The notes below the pieces were generated by a model, which searched no databases, was not told where the DNA came from, and saw only the letters and a program-made list of their open reading frames with translations. The position numbers and the translations under genes were made by a program. 36,960 nt of DNA, taken from positions 1-36,960 of the forward strand of contig JADLBN010000038.1 of the NCBI GenBank assembly GCA_020847675.1. The letters are read 5' to 3'. The DNA comes from Burkholderiales bacterium. GTDB lineage: Bacteria; Pseudomonadota; Gammaproteobacteria; Burkholderiales; Casimicrobiaceae. Positions 23,947 to 32,179 of the stretch are shown here, in pieces. Position 1 is the first letter of the stretch, and every line of letters starts with the position of its first letter.

Positions 23947-25309
23947 CAAGCCGGTCGCGGCCGCGGCGGTACCCGCGTTGCCGACGCGCGAGGAGGCCTT
24001 CCGCTACTGGCTGAAGCTCGGCTTCATCAGTTTCGGCGGCCCTGCCGGGCAGATCGCCATCATGCACGACGAGCTGGTCGAGCGCAGGCGGTGGATCTCG
24101 GAGGGGCGGTTCCTCCACGCGCTCAACTACTGCATGCTGCTGCCCGGGCCCGAGGCCCAGCAGTTGGCCACCTACATCGGCTGGCTGATGCACCGGACCT
24201 GGGGCGGCATCGTCGCCGGCGGACTGTTCGTGCTGCCGTCGCTGCTCATCCTCGTCGCGCTGTCCTGGGTCTACATGGCCTTCGGCAACGTGCCGGTCGT
24301 CGCCGGGTTCTTCTACGGCATCAAGCCGGCCGTGACGGCGCTGGTGGTGCACGCGGCCTGGCGGGTCGGCTCGCGCACCCTCACGAACGCGTGGCTCTGG
24401 GCCATCGCGGGCGGTGCGTTCTTCGCGATCTTCGCGCTGGACCTGCCGTTCCCGGTCATCGTGCTCGTGGCCGGTGCGGTCGGGTACCTGGGCGGAAGGC
24501 TCGCGCCGCGCAGGTTCGAGGCCTGGCGCGCGCACGACGTGGCGGGTCGGAGCTACGGCCCTGCTCTCATCGACGACCGAACGCCGGTGCCTGCGCACGC
24601 GCGCTTCGCCTGGGCGCGATTGCGCGCGGTACTTGTCGTCTGCCTGGGCCTCTGGGCCGTCGCGCTGGGTGCGCTCGCCGCGGCCTTCGGCTGGAGCGGA
24701 GCGTTGACCCAGATGGGCTGGTTCTTCACCAAGGCGGCGCTGATGACCTTCGGCGGAGCCTATGCGGTGCTGCCGTACGTGTACCAGGGGGCCGTCGAGC
24801 ACCATCAATGGCTCACGGCGCCGCAGATGATCGACGGGCTGGCGTTGGGAGAGACGACTCCCGGGCCGCTCATCATGGTGGTCGCGTTCGTGGGTTTCGT
24901 CGGCGGCTGGAACCAGGCGATCTTCGGAATCGAGTCGCTCTTCCTCGCCGGCGCGGCGGCGGCGACCGTGGTGACCTTCTTCACCTTCCTGCCGTCGTTC
25001 TTCTTCATCTTCCTCGGTGCCCCGTTCATCGAGTCGACGCACGGCAACCTCAGGTTCACCGCGCCGTTGACCGGCATCACCGCCGCCGTCGTCGGCGTCA
25101 TCGTGAACCTGGCTCTTTTCTTCGCGTGGCACGTCCTGTGGCCCGAAGGGCGCGACGGTCGCTTCGAATGGGCTTCCGCCGTCATCGGTCTGGGCGCGGC
25201 AGTTGCGCTCTTCCGGCTGAAGGCCGGCGTGATTCCGGTCGTGCTGGGCTGCGGGCTCGTCGGGCTGATGTTCCAGCTCGGGCGCGCCGCCGTGATGGCC
25301 AACTCCTGA
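23936..25309 (+). CDS. chrA: Chromate transporter ChrA
   Basis: 457-aa inner-membrane exporter of the CHR family that removes chromate from the cytoplasm. It is the long, two-domain form. The first CHR half holds FGGPAGQIAIMHDELVERRR and LPGPEAQQLATYIGW; the second holds FGGAYAVLPYVYQGAVEHHQ and ALGETTPGPLIMVVAFVGF. About ten to twelve hydrophobic segments are visible, with a hydrophilic loop around residues 185-215 between the halves. The ATG lies inside the end of chrB (11-nt overlap) and is followed after 10 bp by the SOD-rhodanese gene, so the genes form one operon. Confidence 0.94.
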   Translation: MTADKPVAAAAVPALPTREEAFRYWLKLGFISFGGPAGQIAIMHDELVERRRWISEGRFLHALNYCMLLPGPEAQQLATYIGWLMHRTWGGIVAGGLFVLPSLLILVALSWVYMAFGNVPVVAGFFYGIKPAVTALVVHAAWRVGSRTLTNAWLWAIAGGAFFAIFALDLPFPVIVLVAGAVGYLGGRLAPRRFEAWRAHDVAGRSYGPALIDDRTPVPAHARFAWARLRAVLVVCLGLWAVALGALAAAFGWSGALTQMGWFFTKAALMTFGGAYAVLPYVYQGAVEHHQWLTAPQMIDGLALGETTPGPLIMVVAFVGFVGGWNQAIFGIESLFLAGAAAATVVTFFTFLPSFFFIFLGAPFIESTHGNLRFTAPLTGITAAVVGVIVNLALFFAWHVLWPEGRDGRFEWASAVIGLGAAVALFRLKAGVIPVVLGCGLVGLMFQLGRAAVMANS

Positions 25310-25319
25310 AGGAACTTCG

Positions 25320-26234
25320 ATGATCGCTCGTACCCGGGACCTTCCGTTCGACCCGGCGAAGCTGACCGGCCTCTCGGAGAAGCTGCTGCGAAGCCACCAC
25401 CAGATCAACTACGGCGGCGCCGTCGCGCGCCTGAATGCGATCCGGAGGCAGCTCGACGGCGTGGCGTTCCCGTCGGTGCCGGGGTTCGTGCTCAATGGAC
25501 TGAAGCGCGAGGAACTCATCGCGACGAACTCGATGGTGCTCCACGAGCTCTATTTCGCGAGCCTGCGCGAGGGGAACGAGGCGATGGAGCCGGCGATGGA
25601 ACTCGCCCTGGCCGCGAACTTCGGCAGCGTCGAACGCTGGCGCGACGAGTTCGTGGCGATGGGCAAGGCGCTCGGGGGTGGTTCCGGCTGGGTGCTCCTG
25701 ACCTTCCAGCCGCGCGAGGGCACGCTCGTCAATCAATGGGCGGCCGATCACCTGCATGCGCTCGCCGGCGGCACGCCGATCCTGGCTCTCGACATGTACG
25801 AGCACTCATACCACATGGACTACGGCGCGGCAGCGGGAACCTACGTCGACGCCTTCGTGCAGAACATCGACTGGGCCAACGTGTACGGGCGCTACCAGTC
25901 CGCGGTCGAGCAAGCCAGCGAGACCGCCGGCGCCACCGCTGCCGAAGTCGGCACCGCCACGCTGATCGACGTCCGGCGCGCCGGCGTGTTCGAGCGGGCG
26001 GATGCGCTCATCGACGGCGCGCGGTGGCGCGACCCGAAGGACGTCGGGACGTGGGCCGCGGAACTGCCAGCGGGCCAGCGCGTCGTCGTCTATTGCGTGT
26101 ACGGACACGAGGTCGGCCGTGCCACGGCGATGCGCCTGCGCGCTGCCGGTGTCGATGCACGTTTCCTGCGCGGCGGCTTCGATGCCTGGAAGGCTGCAGG
26201 AAGGCCCATGCAGCCGAAGCGTGACCCACGATGA
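25320..26234 (+). CDS. Superoxide dismutase-like / rhodanese fusion of the chr operon
   Basis: 304-aa two-domain protein. Residues 1-200 resemble Fe/Mn superoxide dismutase: SEKLLRSHHQINYGG, then H75 in VLHELYF, GGGSGWVLL at 119-127, and D158 and H162 in ALDMYEHSYHMDYG. At the place of the first metal His of E. coli SodB my alignment gives L22, with H26/H27 four residues on. Residues 212-296 are a rhodanese domain (LIDVRR) with active-site loop CVYGHEV and catalytic C259. SOD and rhodanese proteins (ChrC/ChrF and ChrE types) occur separately in other chr operons. It probably counters oxidative and thiol damage during chromate reduction. It has no signal peptide. It overlaps the next gene by 4 nt (ATGA). 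Confidence 0.85.
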   Translation: MIARTRDLPFDPAKLTGLSEKLLRSHHQINYGGAVARLNAIRRQLDGVAFPSVPGFVLNGLKREELIATNSMVLHELYFASLREGNEAMEPAMELALAANFGSVERWRDEFVAMGKALGGGSGWVLLTFQPREGTLVNQWAADHLHALAGGTPILALDMYEHSYHMDYGAAAGTYVDAFVQNIDWANVYGRYQSAVEQASETAGATAAEVGTATLIDVRRAGVFERADALIDGARWRDPKDVGTWAAELPAGQRVVVYCVYGHEVGRATAMRLRAAGVDARFLRGGFDAWKAAGRPMQPKRDPR

Positions 26235-26515
26235 AAGGGATCACGCGCGAGCGCCCGAAGATCGACCGCATCGCCAGTCACGGCCTGCACGACGCGGCGC
26301 TCGCGAGGCTCGCCTCGATCGTGCGCGCCGCCGACTGCGGGCGGCCGCAGGACGCACCGGAAGCCAGCGGCCTGCTGGCGATCTCGTGCGGCCTGTCGCT
26401 CGATTTCTCCGACGACCACGAGATGCTCGCGCACGGCAGGGTGCTCTACGACGCGCTCCATGCACAGCGCGCGCGCGTTCCGGTGACGCAGGTGCCGGGG
26501 CCGACCGCGGAGTGA
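26231..26515 (+). CDS. Internally deleted ChrB-domain protein, 94 aa
   Basis: The N-terminus, MKGITRERPKIDRIA, matches the start of the ChrB C-terminal domain (RRPRVDRLA in the chrB of this window). From residue 16 it jumps to the domain's end: HGLHDAALARLASIVRAAD, then SDDHEMLAHGRVLYDAL, which align with FGLLGDAALRKFAKLVHFID and HEDDDQLLAAALPVFDACYEAL of ChrB. Roughly 53 residues (ChrB about 195-247) are missing, in frame. Full-length single-domain relatives are about 150 aa as I recall. ATG 26231 overlaps the preceding stop, so it is still co-translated. It may be a decaying gene or a minimal variant. It ends the chr operon. Confidence 0.7.
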   Translation: MKGITRERPKIDRIASHGLHDAALARLASIVRAADCGRPQDAPEASGLLAISCGLSLDFSDDHEMLAHGRVLYDALHAQRARVPVTQVPGPTAE

Positions 26516-26560
26516 CCGGCCCGGCGTGCGGTGCGCGGCTCGGATCGTGAGAATCGCCAT

Positions 26561-26589
26561 TTGACAGCCTGGCCGCCGCTTGGCACGAT
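26561..26589 (+). promoter_or_regulatory. Possible sigma-70 promoter of the amidase-Liv operon
   Basis: A perfect TTGACA at 26561-26566 is followed after 17 bp by CACGAT at 26584-26589, a poor but placed -10. It lies 46 bp after the last chr gene and about 108 bp before the amidase ATG at 26697. If used, it excludes the longer in-frame TTG start at 26580. Confidence 0.45.
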
Positions 26590-26696
26590 CCGCGAGCAGC
26601 AGGCCAGCGTCGTCCGATTTCTTCGACGACCGCCGATGGCCTGACGAATCGTTGCTGGCCGCGTCGGCAGTCGCCGTTGAGGGGCCGCCCCGGAAC

Positions 26697-28256
26697 ATGG
26701 ACGACCTCATCGGCCGTTTCGATCAAGTCGTTGACGCCATCGCGCGGCTCGGTCGCTACCCGCACGCCGGGCGTCGCGACGCCTGGCTCGAGCGCCTCCG
26801 CGTCAATCTGCCGGAACTGGGCACGATCGAGGCGCTGGAGCCGCGACCCGAACTCGGTTACCTCGCGCCGCCGCCGGCGGATATCGCTGCCGGAGGCGTG
26901 GATCCGGACGCCGACGCCGCAGACCGCGGCATCGTCGCCACGGCGCGCGAATGCCGCGCAACGCCGGGGCGCGCGTCCGCGGTTGCGCGCGCCGCGCTGA
27001 CCGAGGCGTCCCGGCGCAAGGACCTCAAGGCCTTCATCACGCTCGCCGAACCTGCTGCGCTCGACCGGGCCGCGGCGGCGGCAGAAGAGCGGCTGCGGTC
27101 GGGAGCGCCGATGCCGCTGATGGGCGTGCCCGTCGCGGTGAAGGACCTGATGCCGGTCGCGGGGTTTCCGCAGACCAATGGCAGTGGTGGCCCGCGGCCT
27201 GCGCCCGCCGCGAAGGACGCGCTCGCGGTGGCGCGGCTGCGCGAAGCCGGCGCGCTCTTCGTCGGAACCGCCAACCTGCACGAACTCGCCTACGGCATCA
27301 CCAGCGAGAACCCGCACCACGGGTGGGTCGTCAACCCGCGCCGCGCGGGCTTTACGCCGGGGGGGTCGAGCGGCGGGTCCGCCGCGGCGGTGGCCGCCGG
27401 CATCGTCCGCATCGCGATCGGCACCGACACCGCGGGCTCGATCCGGGTGCCGGCCTCCTGCTGCGGCGTGGTCGGCTTCAAGCCGAGCTTCGACGCCGTG
27501 CCGCGCGACGATGCGCAGTCGCTGGGCGCGAGCCTCGACCACATCGGGCCGATCGCCGCCAGCGTCGCCGATGCCGCACTCATGTTCTCGGTGATGGCCG
27601 GGCAGCGCGCGAGCGTCGCTTCGCCCGCATCGCTCGCGGGCCTGCGCGTCGGCGTACCGAACAACCACTTCTACGATCCGCTGGCCGACGACGTTGCAAA
27701 GGCCGTCCGCGCGGCGCTCGCCCGGATGCGCGACGACGGCGCGACGCTGGTGCCGATCGACCTGCCCGGCGTCGAGAGGAGCGCCGCGCTGCAGTTCGTG
27801 ACGCTGTGCAGCGAGGCGACCGAGTTGCACTGGCGGCGCCTGGTGGAGCGGCCCGAGACGCTGGGTGCCGACGTGCGCGTGCGCCTCGAGATCGGACAGT
27901 TCCTGCCGGCCGCCTGGTACGTGAAGGCGCAGCGCGGACGCGCGGCGCTCGCCGCGATGTTCGCGGCCGCCATGCGCGAGGCCGACGTGCTGGTCACGCC
28001 GACGCTGCGCATCGAACCGCCGCGTTCGGGCACCGGCACCGCGCGCATCGGCGACCGGACGTTCCCGTTGCACACGGCGGTGACTTCGCTCACGATGCCG
28101 TTCAACCTGACCGGGATGCCCGCGCTCACGCTGCCCTGCGGCAGCGGCGACAGCGGCCTGCCCATCGGAATCCAGATCGCCGGCCGTCGCGGCGATGACT
28201 GGCGCGTGCTCGATGTGGGCGCGCGACTCGAAGCCCTGCTGGACAAGACCCCCTGA
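26697..28256 (+). CDS. Amidase-signature family hydrolase
   Basis: 519-aa cytoplasmic amidase. The Ser-cisSer-Lys triad is visible: K149 in PVAVKDLM, S224 in TPGGSSGGSA and nucleophile S248 in DTAGSIRVPAS; the spacing equals that of known members such as FAAH. The first 65 residues are an extra helical segment before the usual core, of unknown role. The family hydrolyses amides, carbamates or allophanate-type compounds to acid and ammonia. ATG 26697 lies downstream of the predicted promoter; a TTG at 26580 would add 39 unrelated residues. It leads an operon with a Liv-type transporter and a ureidoglycolate-lyase-like protein, suggesting an imported amide or ureide substrate. Confidence 0.87.
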   Translation: MDDLIGRFDQVVDAIARLGRYPHAGRRDAWLERLRVNLPELGTIEALEPRPELGYLAPPPADIAAGGVDPDADAADRGIVATARECRATPGRASAVARAALTEASRRKDLKAFITLAEPAALDRAAAAAEERLRSGAPMPLMGVPVAVKDLMPVAGFPQTNGSGGPRPAPAAKDALAVARLREAGALFVGTANLHELAYGITSENPHHGWVVNPRRAGFTPGGSSGGSAAAVAAGIVRIAIGTDTAGSIRVPASCCGVVGFKPSFDAVPRDDAQSLGASLDHIGPIAASVADAALMFSVMAGQRASVASPASLAGLRVGVPNNHFYDPLADDVAKAVRAALARMRDDGATLVPIDLPGVERSAALQFVTLCSEATELHWRRLVERPETLGADVRVRLEIGQFLPAAWYVKAQRGRAALAAMFAAAMREADVLVTPTLRIEPPRSGTGTARIGDRTFPLHTAVTSLTMPFNLTGMPALTLPCGSGDSGLPIGIQIAGRRGDDWRVLDVGARLEALLDKTP

Positions 28257-28267
28257 AGGAGGAAGCC

Positions 28268-29479
28268 GTGAAAAGCCTGTTCCGGATCGCTCTCGCCGCA
28301 TCGGCGAGCGCCCTCGCCGCCGCTTCGTACGCGGCCGATCCCATCGTCGTCGGCGTGAGCATCGCCCAGTCACCTCCGGGCTCGGTGGTGCAGGGCACGC
28401 AGGTGAAGGACGGTATCGACATCGTTGCCAGGATGCTCAACGACAAGGGCGGGGTGCTCGGCCGTCCGCTCAAGATCGTCTACGAGGACAACCAGGGCAT
28501 TCCGGAGAAGGGCCGGGCGGCCGCCGAGAAGCTCATCACCCGCGACAAGGTGGTGGCGGTCACCGGGGGTCACCAGAGCTCGGTGTGCCTCGCCGAAATC
28601 GAGGTCGCCCACCGCTACAAGACGCCGTACGTCAACACCAACTGCTGGTCCGACGACGTGCGCAAGAAGGGCTACCCGGAAGTCTTCAACCCGGGCAACT
28701 ACAACACGCGCGTCTCGTCGGCCATGGCCGAGACGATCGCCGCGCTCAAGGTCAGGAACGTCGTCGCCTTCGCCGAGAACACCGACTACGGCATCGGGCA
28801 GGCGAAGCTCCTCGGCGAGTTCCTGCAGAAGGCCGCGCCGCAGACGCAGTACAAGTACGTCGCGCTCGACCGCGCCGGCAAGGACTTCACGCCGGCCGTG
28901 CTGCCGCTTCGCGCGAGCCCGCCGGACCTGGTGGTCAACATCATGCTGCCACCGGCCGCCTACATCCTGATGAACCAGCTCTACGAGCAGGGCGTGGCAC
29001 CGAGCGCGAAGACCGCGTTCTACGACGGCGCGGGCATCGCCGACTATCCCGACTTCTGGCAGAACGTGAAGGAAGCCGGCAAGTACATGCTGGCGTTCGG
29101 CCTCTACCACCCGGCGATGCCGATGCCCGCGCTGGGCAAGGAGGTCGGCGACATCTTCCAGAAGCAGGCCAAGACCGAGCCAAACCGGCTGATCTTCCAG
29201 GCAGCCGACTCGCTGCTGCTCATCGCCCGCGCGATCGAGCAGGCGAAGTCCACCGACGGCGCCGCGATCACGAAGGCGCTGCAGGGCATGCAGTTCGAGG
29301 GCACGCGCGGCAAGTTCACGTTCTCGCAGGAGCCGGGCTACAAGTTCCAGCAGTGGGTCGAGATTCCCTACGTCACCTACCAGCTGACCGAGGTGAACCA
29401 GCCGATCAGCAAGACCACGCTGATCCAGGCCTCCGGGCAGCCGCTGCAGATCGACAAGGTCCTGAAGCCGGCGAAGTGA
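28268..29479 (+). CDS. Liv-type ABC transporter substrate-binding protein
   Basis: 403-aa periplasmic binding protein of the branched-chain amino acid/amide class. The signal peptide ends near residue 23 (SYAA-D). DPIVVGVSIAQSPPGSVVQG opens the domain, followed by VLGRPLKIVYEDNQGIPEKG, GGHQSSVCLAEIEVAHRYKT and FAENTDYGIGQAKL, all standard for this fold. The start is GTG 28268, supported by a strong AAGGAGGA ribosome site a few bases upstream. It directly follows the amidase (11 bp). A 14-bp hairpin separates it from the permease gene, a common way to keep binding-protein mRNA in excess. Ligands of this class include amino acids, amides and urea. Confidence 0.9.
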   Translation: MKSLFRIALAASASALAAASYAADPIVVGVSIAQSPPGSVVQGTQVKDGIDIVARMLNDKGGVLGRPLKIVYEDNQGIPEKGRAAAEKLITRDKVVAVTGGHQSSVCLAEIEVAHRYKTPYVNTNCWSDDVRKKGYPEVFNPGNYNTRVSSAMAETIAALKVRNVVAFAENTDYGIGQAKLLGEFLQKAAPQTQYKYVALDRAGKDFTPAVLPLRASPPDLVVNIMLPPAAYILMNQLYEQGVAPSAKTAFYDGAGIADYPDFWQNVKEAGKYMLAFGLYHPAMPMPALGKEVGDIFQKQAKTEPNRLIFQAADSLLLIARAIEQAKSTDGAAITKALQGMQFEGTRGKFTFSQEPGYKFQQWVEIPYVTYQLTEVNQPISKTTLIQASGQPLQIDKVLKPAK

Positions 29480-29484
29480 CGGCA

Positions 29485-29516
29485 CGCCCCGGCGCGGGTC
29501 CGCCCGCGCCGGGGCG
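29485..29516 (+). terminator. Strong hairpin between binding-protein and permease genes
   Basis: A perfect 14-bp GC stem spans 29485-29498 and 29503-29516, closed by the 4-nt loop TCCG. It starts 5 bp after the binding-protein stop and ends 42 bp before livH. There is no T-run, so partial termination or protection of the upstream mRNA from 3' decay is more likely than full termination. Confidence 0.65.
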
Positions 29517-29558
29517 CTCCACCGGTCTCTCCGAAGACGGAACGGCGCGGAGGTTCCA

Positions 29559-30449
29559 TTGCTCGTCCTGGACCTGTTCGTCAACGGCCTGATCATCGGC
29601 CTGTTCTACGCGCTGATGGCGGTCGGCCTCACGATGATCTTCGGCATCCTGAAGGTCGTGAATTTCGCCCACGGCGAGTTCTACATGGTGGGCGCCTATA
29701 CCTACACGCTGGTCTCGCTCGCGCTCGGCGTCTCGCCCTGGCTCGCCCTGCCGGTCGCGGCCGCCTCGGGCGCGCTGCTCGGCTGGGCCACCGAGCGCTG
29801 GCTGATGCGTCCGCTCTACGCGGGCTACGGCTCGTGGGCGTTGATGAAGGACGAGTACGCGGTGGTCGTCACCTTCGGCCTGTCGCTCCTGCTCATCAAT
29901 CTGGTCGACAAGGTCGTCGGGCCCTATCCGGTGCGCGGACCCGCGCTGTCCGACGTGACGCGCATGGCGCTCGGCCCGTTCATGATCAGCGGGCAGAAGC
30001 TCATCACCGCCGGCGTGGCGATCGTGCTGCTCGTCGGGCTCGCGCTGTTCATCAAACGCTCGCTGTGGGGCCGGCAGGTGCAGGCGGTGGCGCAGAACCG
30101 GCTCGGAGCGTCGATTGCCGGCATCGACACCGCGCGCGCGAGCAGCATCATCTTCATGGCTTCCGGGGTGCTCGCCGCACTCGCCGGAGCGCTGCTCGCG
30201 CCGATCATCAACCCGGCACCCGACGTGGGCGTGTTCCCGGCGGTGAAGTCCTACGTCATCGTCGTGATCGGCGGCATGGGTTCGATTCCCGGCAGCATCG
30301 CGGCGGCTCTCGCGCTCGGCGTGCTCGAGAGCTTCGGCGCCGTGTACCTCTCGTACGACTACCGCGACACCTTCGGGCTGGTGCTGCTGATTCTCGTCCT
30401 GCTGCTTCGTCCGCAGGGACTGTTCGGCGAGCGCTCGCGCGAGGTGTGA
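29559..30449 (+). CDS. livH: LivH-type branched-chain ABC permease
   Basis: 296-aa inner-membrane permease with about eight membrane segments. DLFVNGLIIGLFYALMAVGL followed by ILKVVNFAHGEFYMVGAY is the LivH signature. The ABC-contact region reads AVAQNRLGASIAGIDTARAS (about 182-201), equivalent to the EAA loop, and the end is LLLRPQGLFGERSREV. The start is a TTG at 29559, supported by CGGAGG 5 bp upstream; no in-frame ATG precedes the first conserved helix. It lies 3 bp before livM and belongs to the amidase operon. Confidence 0.92.
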   Translation: MLVLDLFVNGLIIGLFYALMAVGLTMIFGILKVVNFAHGEFYMVGAYTYTLVSLALGVSPWLALPVAAASGALLGWATERWLMRPLYAGYGSWALMKDEYAVVVTFGLSLLLINLVDKVVGPYPVRGPALSDVTRMALGPFMISGQKLITAGVAIVLLVGLALFIKRSLWGRQVQAVAQNRLGASIAGIDTARASSIIFMASGVLAALAGALLAPIINPAPDVGVFPAVKSYVIVVIGGMGSIPGSIAAALALGVLESFGAVYLSYDYRDTFGLVLLILVLLLRPQGLFGERSREV

Positions 30450-30452
30450 CCG

Positions 30453-31433
30453 ATGACGATTCCCGATCACCCCAACTTCCTGCGCAACCGCCTCACGCAG
30501 GAAATGCGTCTTGCGCTCGCCGTGCTCGTGGCGCTCGCGCTCGTGCCGCTCGCGGTCGGTTCTCCGTACTGGCTCGGCGTGCTGATCGTCAGCATGTACT
30601 TCGCGATGCTCGCGGTCGGCTGGAACCTGCTCGCCGGCTACACCGGGCAGTTCTCGCTCGCTCCCGCGGCCTTCGCGATGCTGGGCGGGTACACCACCGG
30701 CCTCCTGTCGTGGCACTGGAAGGTGCCTCTGGCGATCAGCCTTCCGATGTCCGCCGTGGTGCCCGGACTGATCGGCCTCGCGCTCGGCCGCATCGTGCTG
30801 CGCCTGTCGGGGCCGTATCTCGCGCTCACCACGCTGTCGTTCGCCGAGATCGCCCGGCTGGTCATCTACAACTCGATCGACTTCACGCGCGGCGACCAGG
30901 GCCTCAACGTGCCCGCGCTCACCGAGAGCCGCCTCGGCAACTACTATCTGTTTCTCGGCGCGCTCGCCGCGGTGACGTTCGGCGTGTACCTGCTGCTGCG
31001 TTCGCGGACCGGCCGCTTCCTGCAGGCGATCCGCGACGACGAGATCGGCGCGGCGAGCCGCGGCATCGACGTGGTGCGCACCAAGACGCTGGCGTTCCTG
31101 CTGAGTTGCGCGATCTGCGGCTTCGCCGGCGGCCTGTACGGCAGCTTCGCGCAACTGGTGAGCCCCGAACTCGGCCTGATCTCGCAGACCGGCATCGTCA
31201 TCGCGATGGTGGTGATCGGCGGCATGGGCACGCTGGTGGGGCCGCTCATCGGAGCGGTCCTGGTCTACGTCGCTTCCGAGATGCTGCGCGACGCCGGCAA
31301 CATCCAGATGATCGTGTTCGCGCTCCTGGTGATCGTGTTCGCGCGCTTCTTCCGCGAAGGCCTGTGGGGGCTCGCGCGTGGAGCGATCGCCCGCACGCGC
31401 CGGGGCTCCGCCGGCGCGGCGAAGGGGGCCTGA
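30453..31433 (+). CDS. livM: LivM-type branched-chain ABC permease
   Basis: 326-aa second permease of the Liv-type transporter, with eight to ten membrane segments. Typical blocks are LAVGWNLLAGYTGQFSLAPA, LRLSGPYLALTTLSFAEIAR, the ABC-contact loop AIRDDEIGAASRGIDVVRTK, and VIGGMGTLVGPLIGAVLVY. The positively charged tail ends at TGA 31431-31433, sharing one base with the livG ATG. It pairs with LivH in the membrane and is energised by LivG and LivF. Confidence 0.92.
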   Translation: MTIPDHPNFLRNRLTQEMRLALAVLVALALVPLAVGSPYWLGVLIVSMYFAMLAVGWNLLAGYTGQFSLAPAAFAMLGGYTTGLLSWHWKVPLAISLPMSAVVPGLIGLALGRIVLRLSGPYLALTTLSFAEIARLVIYNSIDFTRGDQGLNVPALTESRLGNYYLFLGALAAVTFGVYLLLRSRTGRFLQAIRDDEIGAASRGIDVVRTKTLAFLLSCAICGFAGGLYGSFAQLVSPELGLISQTGIVIAMVVIGGMGTLVGPLIGAVLVYVASEMLRDAGNIQMIVFALLVIVFARFFREGLWGLARGAIARTRRGSAGAAKGA

Positions 31434-32179
31434 TGGCGCTGCTCGAGGTGCGTGGCGTCGAGAAGCGCTTCGGCGGCCTTCGGGCGGTCGCGGGCGTCGA
31501 CATGGACGTGAACGAGGGCGAGCTGCTCGGGCTGATCGGCCCCAACGGCTCGGGGAAGACCACGCTGCTCAACGTTCTGTCGGGCCATATGCGCGCCGAC
31601 GCCGGGCAGGTGCGGCTCGATGGCGTGAGCGTGCTCGGCCTCGATCCCACCGAGCTCACGCGGCTCGGCGTGCTGCGCATGTTCCAGATGACGCGCGTGT
31701 TCAACCGCGTGAGCGCCTTCGACAACCTGCTCGTCTGCGGGCAGGCGATGGGTCTCGCGGAGACCGGGGCCGGCGAGCGCGCAGTGCAGCTGCTCACGGA
31801 GCTGAAGCTCACCCACGTGATGCACCTCGACGGCGGCCAGCTCTCTGGCGGCCAGAAGAAGCTGCTCGAGTTCGGCGCCTGCTTCATGGTGCCGCCGCGC
31901 ATCGCGCTGCTCGACGAGCCGTTCGCCGCGGTCCACCCGACGATGAAGGAGACGATGGCGGCGTTCATCCGCGACCGCAACCGGCACGGGCAGACGTTCA
32001 TCCTGGTGAGCCACGACATGCCGGTGGTAGTCGAGCTGTGCCCGCGCTCGGTGTGCATGAACGCGGGCAAGGTGCTCGCCCACGGTCCGACCGCGTCGGT
32101 GCTGAACGACACGGCGGTGATCGAGGCCTACCTCGGCGAGGAAGTCGCCGCGGGCGGCGGGGGCAGCGGGCGTGGCTGA
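31433..32179 (+). CDS. livG: LivG-type ABC ATPase
   Basis: 248-aa ATPase subunit. Walker A GPNGSGKT is at residues 36-43, the LRMFQMTRVFNRVSAFDNLL Q-loop region follows, the signature is LSGGQKK, and Walker B is IALLDEPF with the switch His in LVSHDM. The tail beyond about 235 is glycine-rich. ATG 31433 overlaps the livM stop and the end overlaps livF by 8 nt, so translation is coupled throughout. Confidence 0.93.
   Translation: MALLEVRGVEKRFGGLRAVAGVDMDVNEGELLGLIGPNGSGKTTLLNVLSGHMRADAGQVRLDGVSVLGLDPTELTRLGVLRMFQMTRVFNRVSAFDNLLVCGQAMGLAETGAGERAVQLLTELKLTHVMHLDGGQLSGGQKKLLEFGACFMVPPRIALLDEPFAAVHPTMKETMAAFIRDRNRHGQTFILVSHDMPVVVELCPRSVCMNAGKVLAHGPTASVLNDTAVIEAYLGEEVAAGGGGSGRG

Noticed and set aside
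23786..25408. 540-aa minus-strand open frame opposite chrA
   Set aside because: Shadow of chrA codon usage in GC-rich DNA; composition is Arg/Asp/Glu/His-rich without any domain, and chrA is certain.
26575..26600. Sigma-54-like TGGCACG element before the amidase
   Set aside because: The required GC dinucleotide of the -12 element is not at the correct distance, whereas TTGACA just upstream fits a sigma-70 -35.
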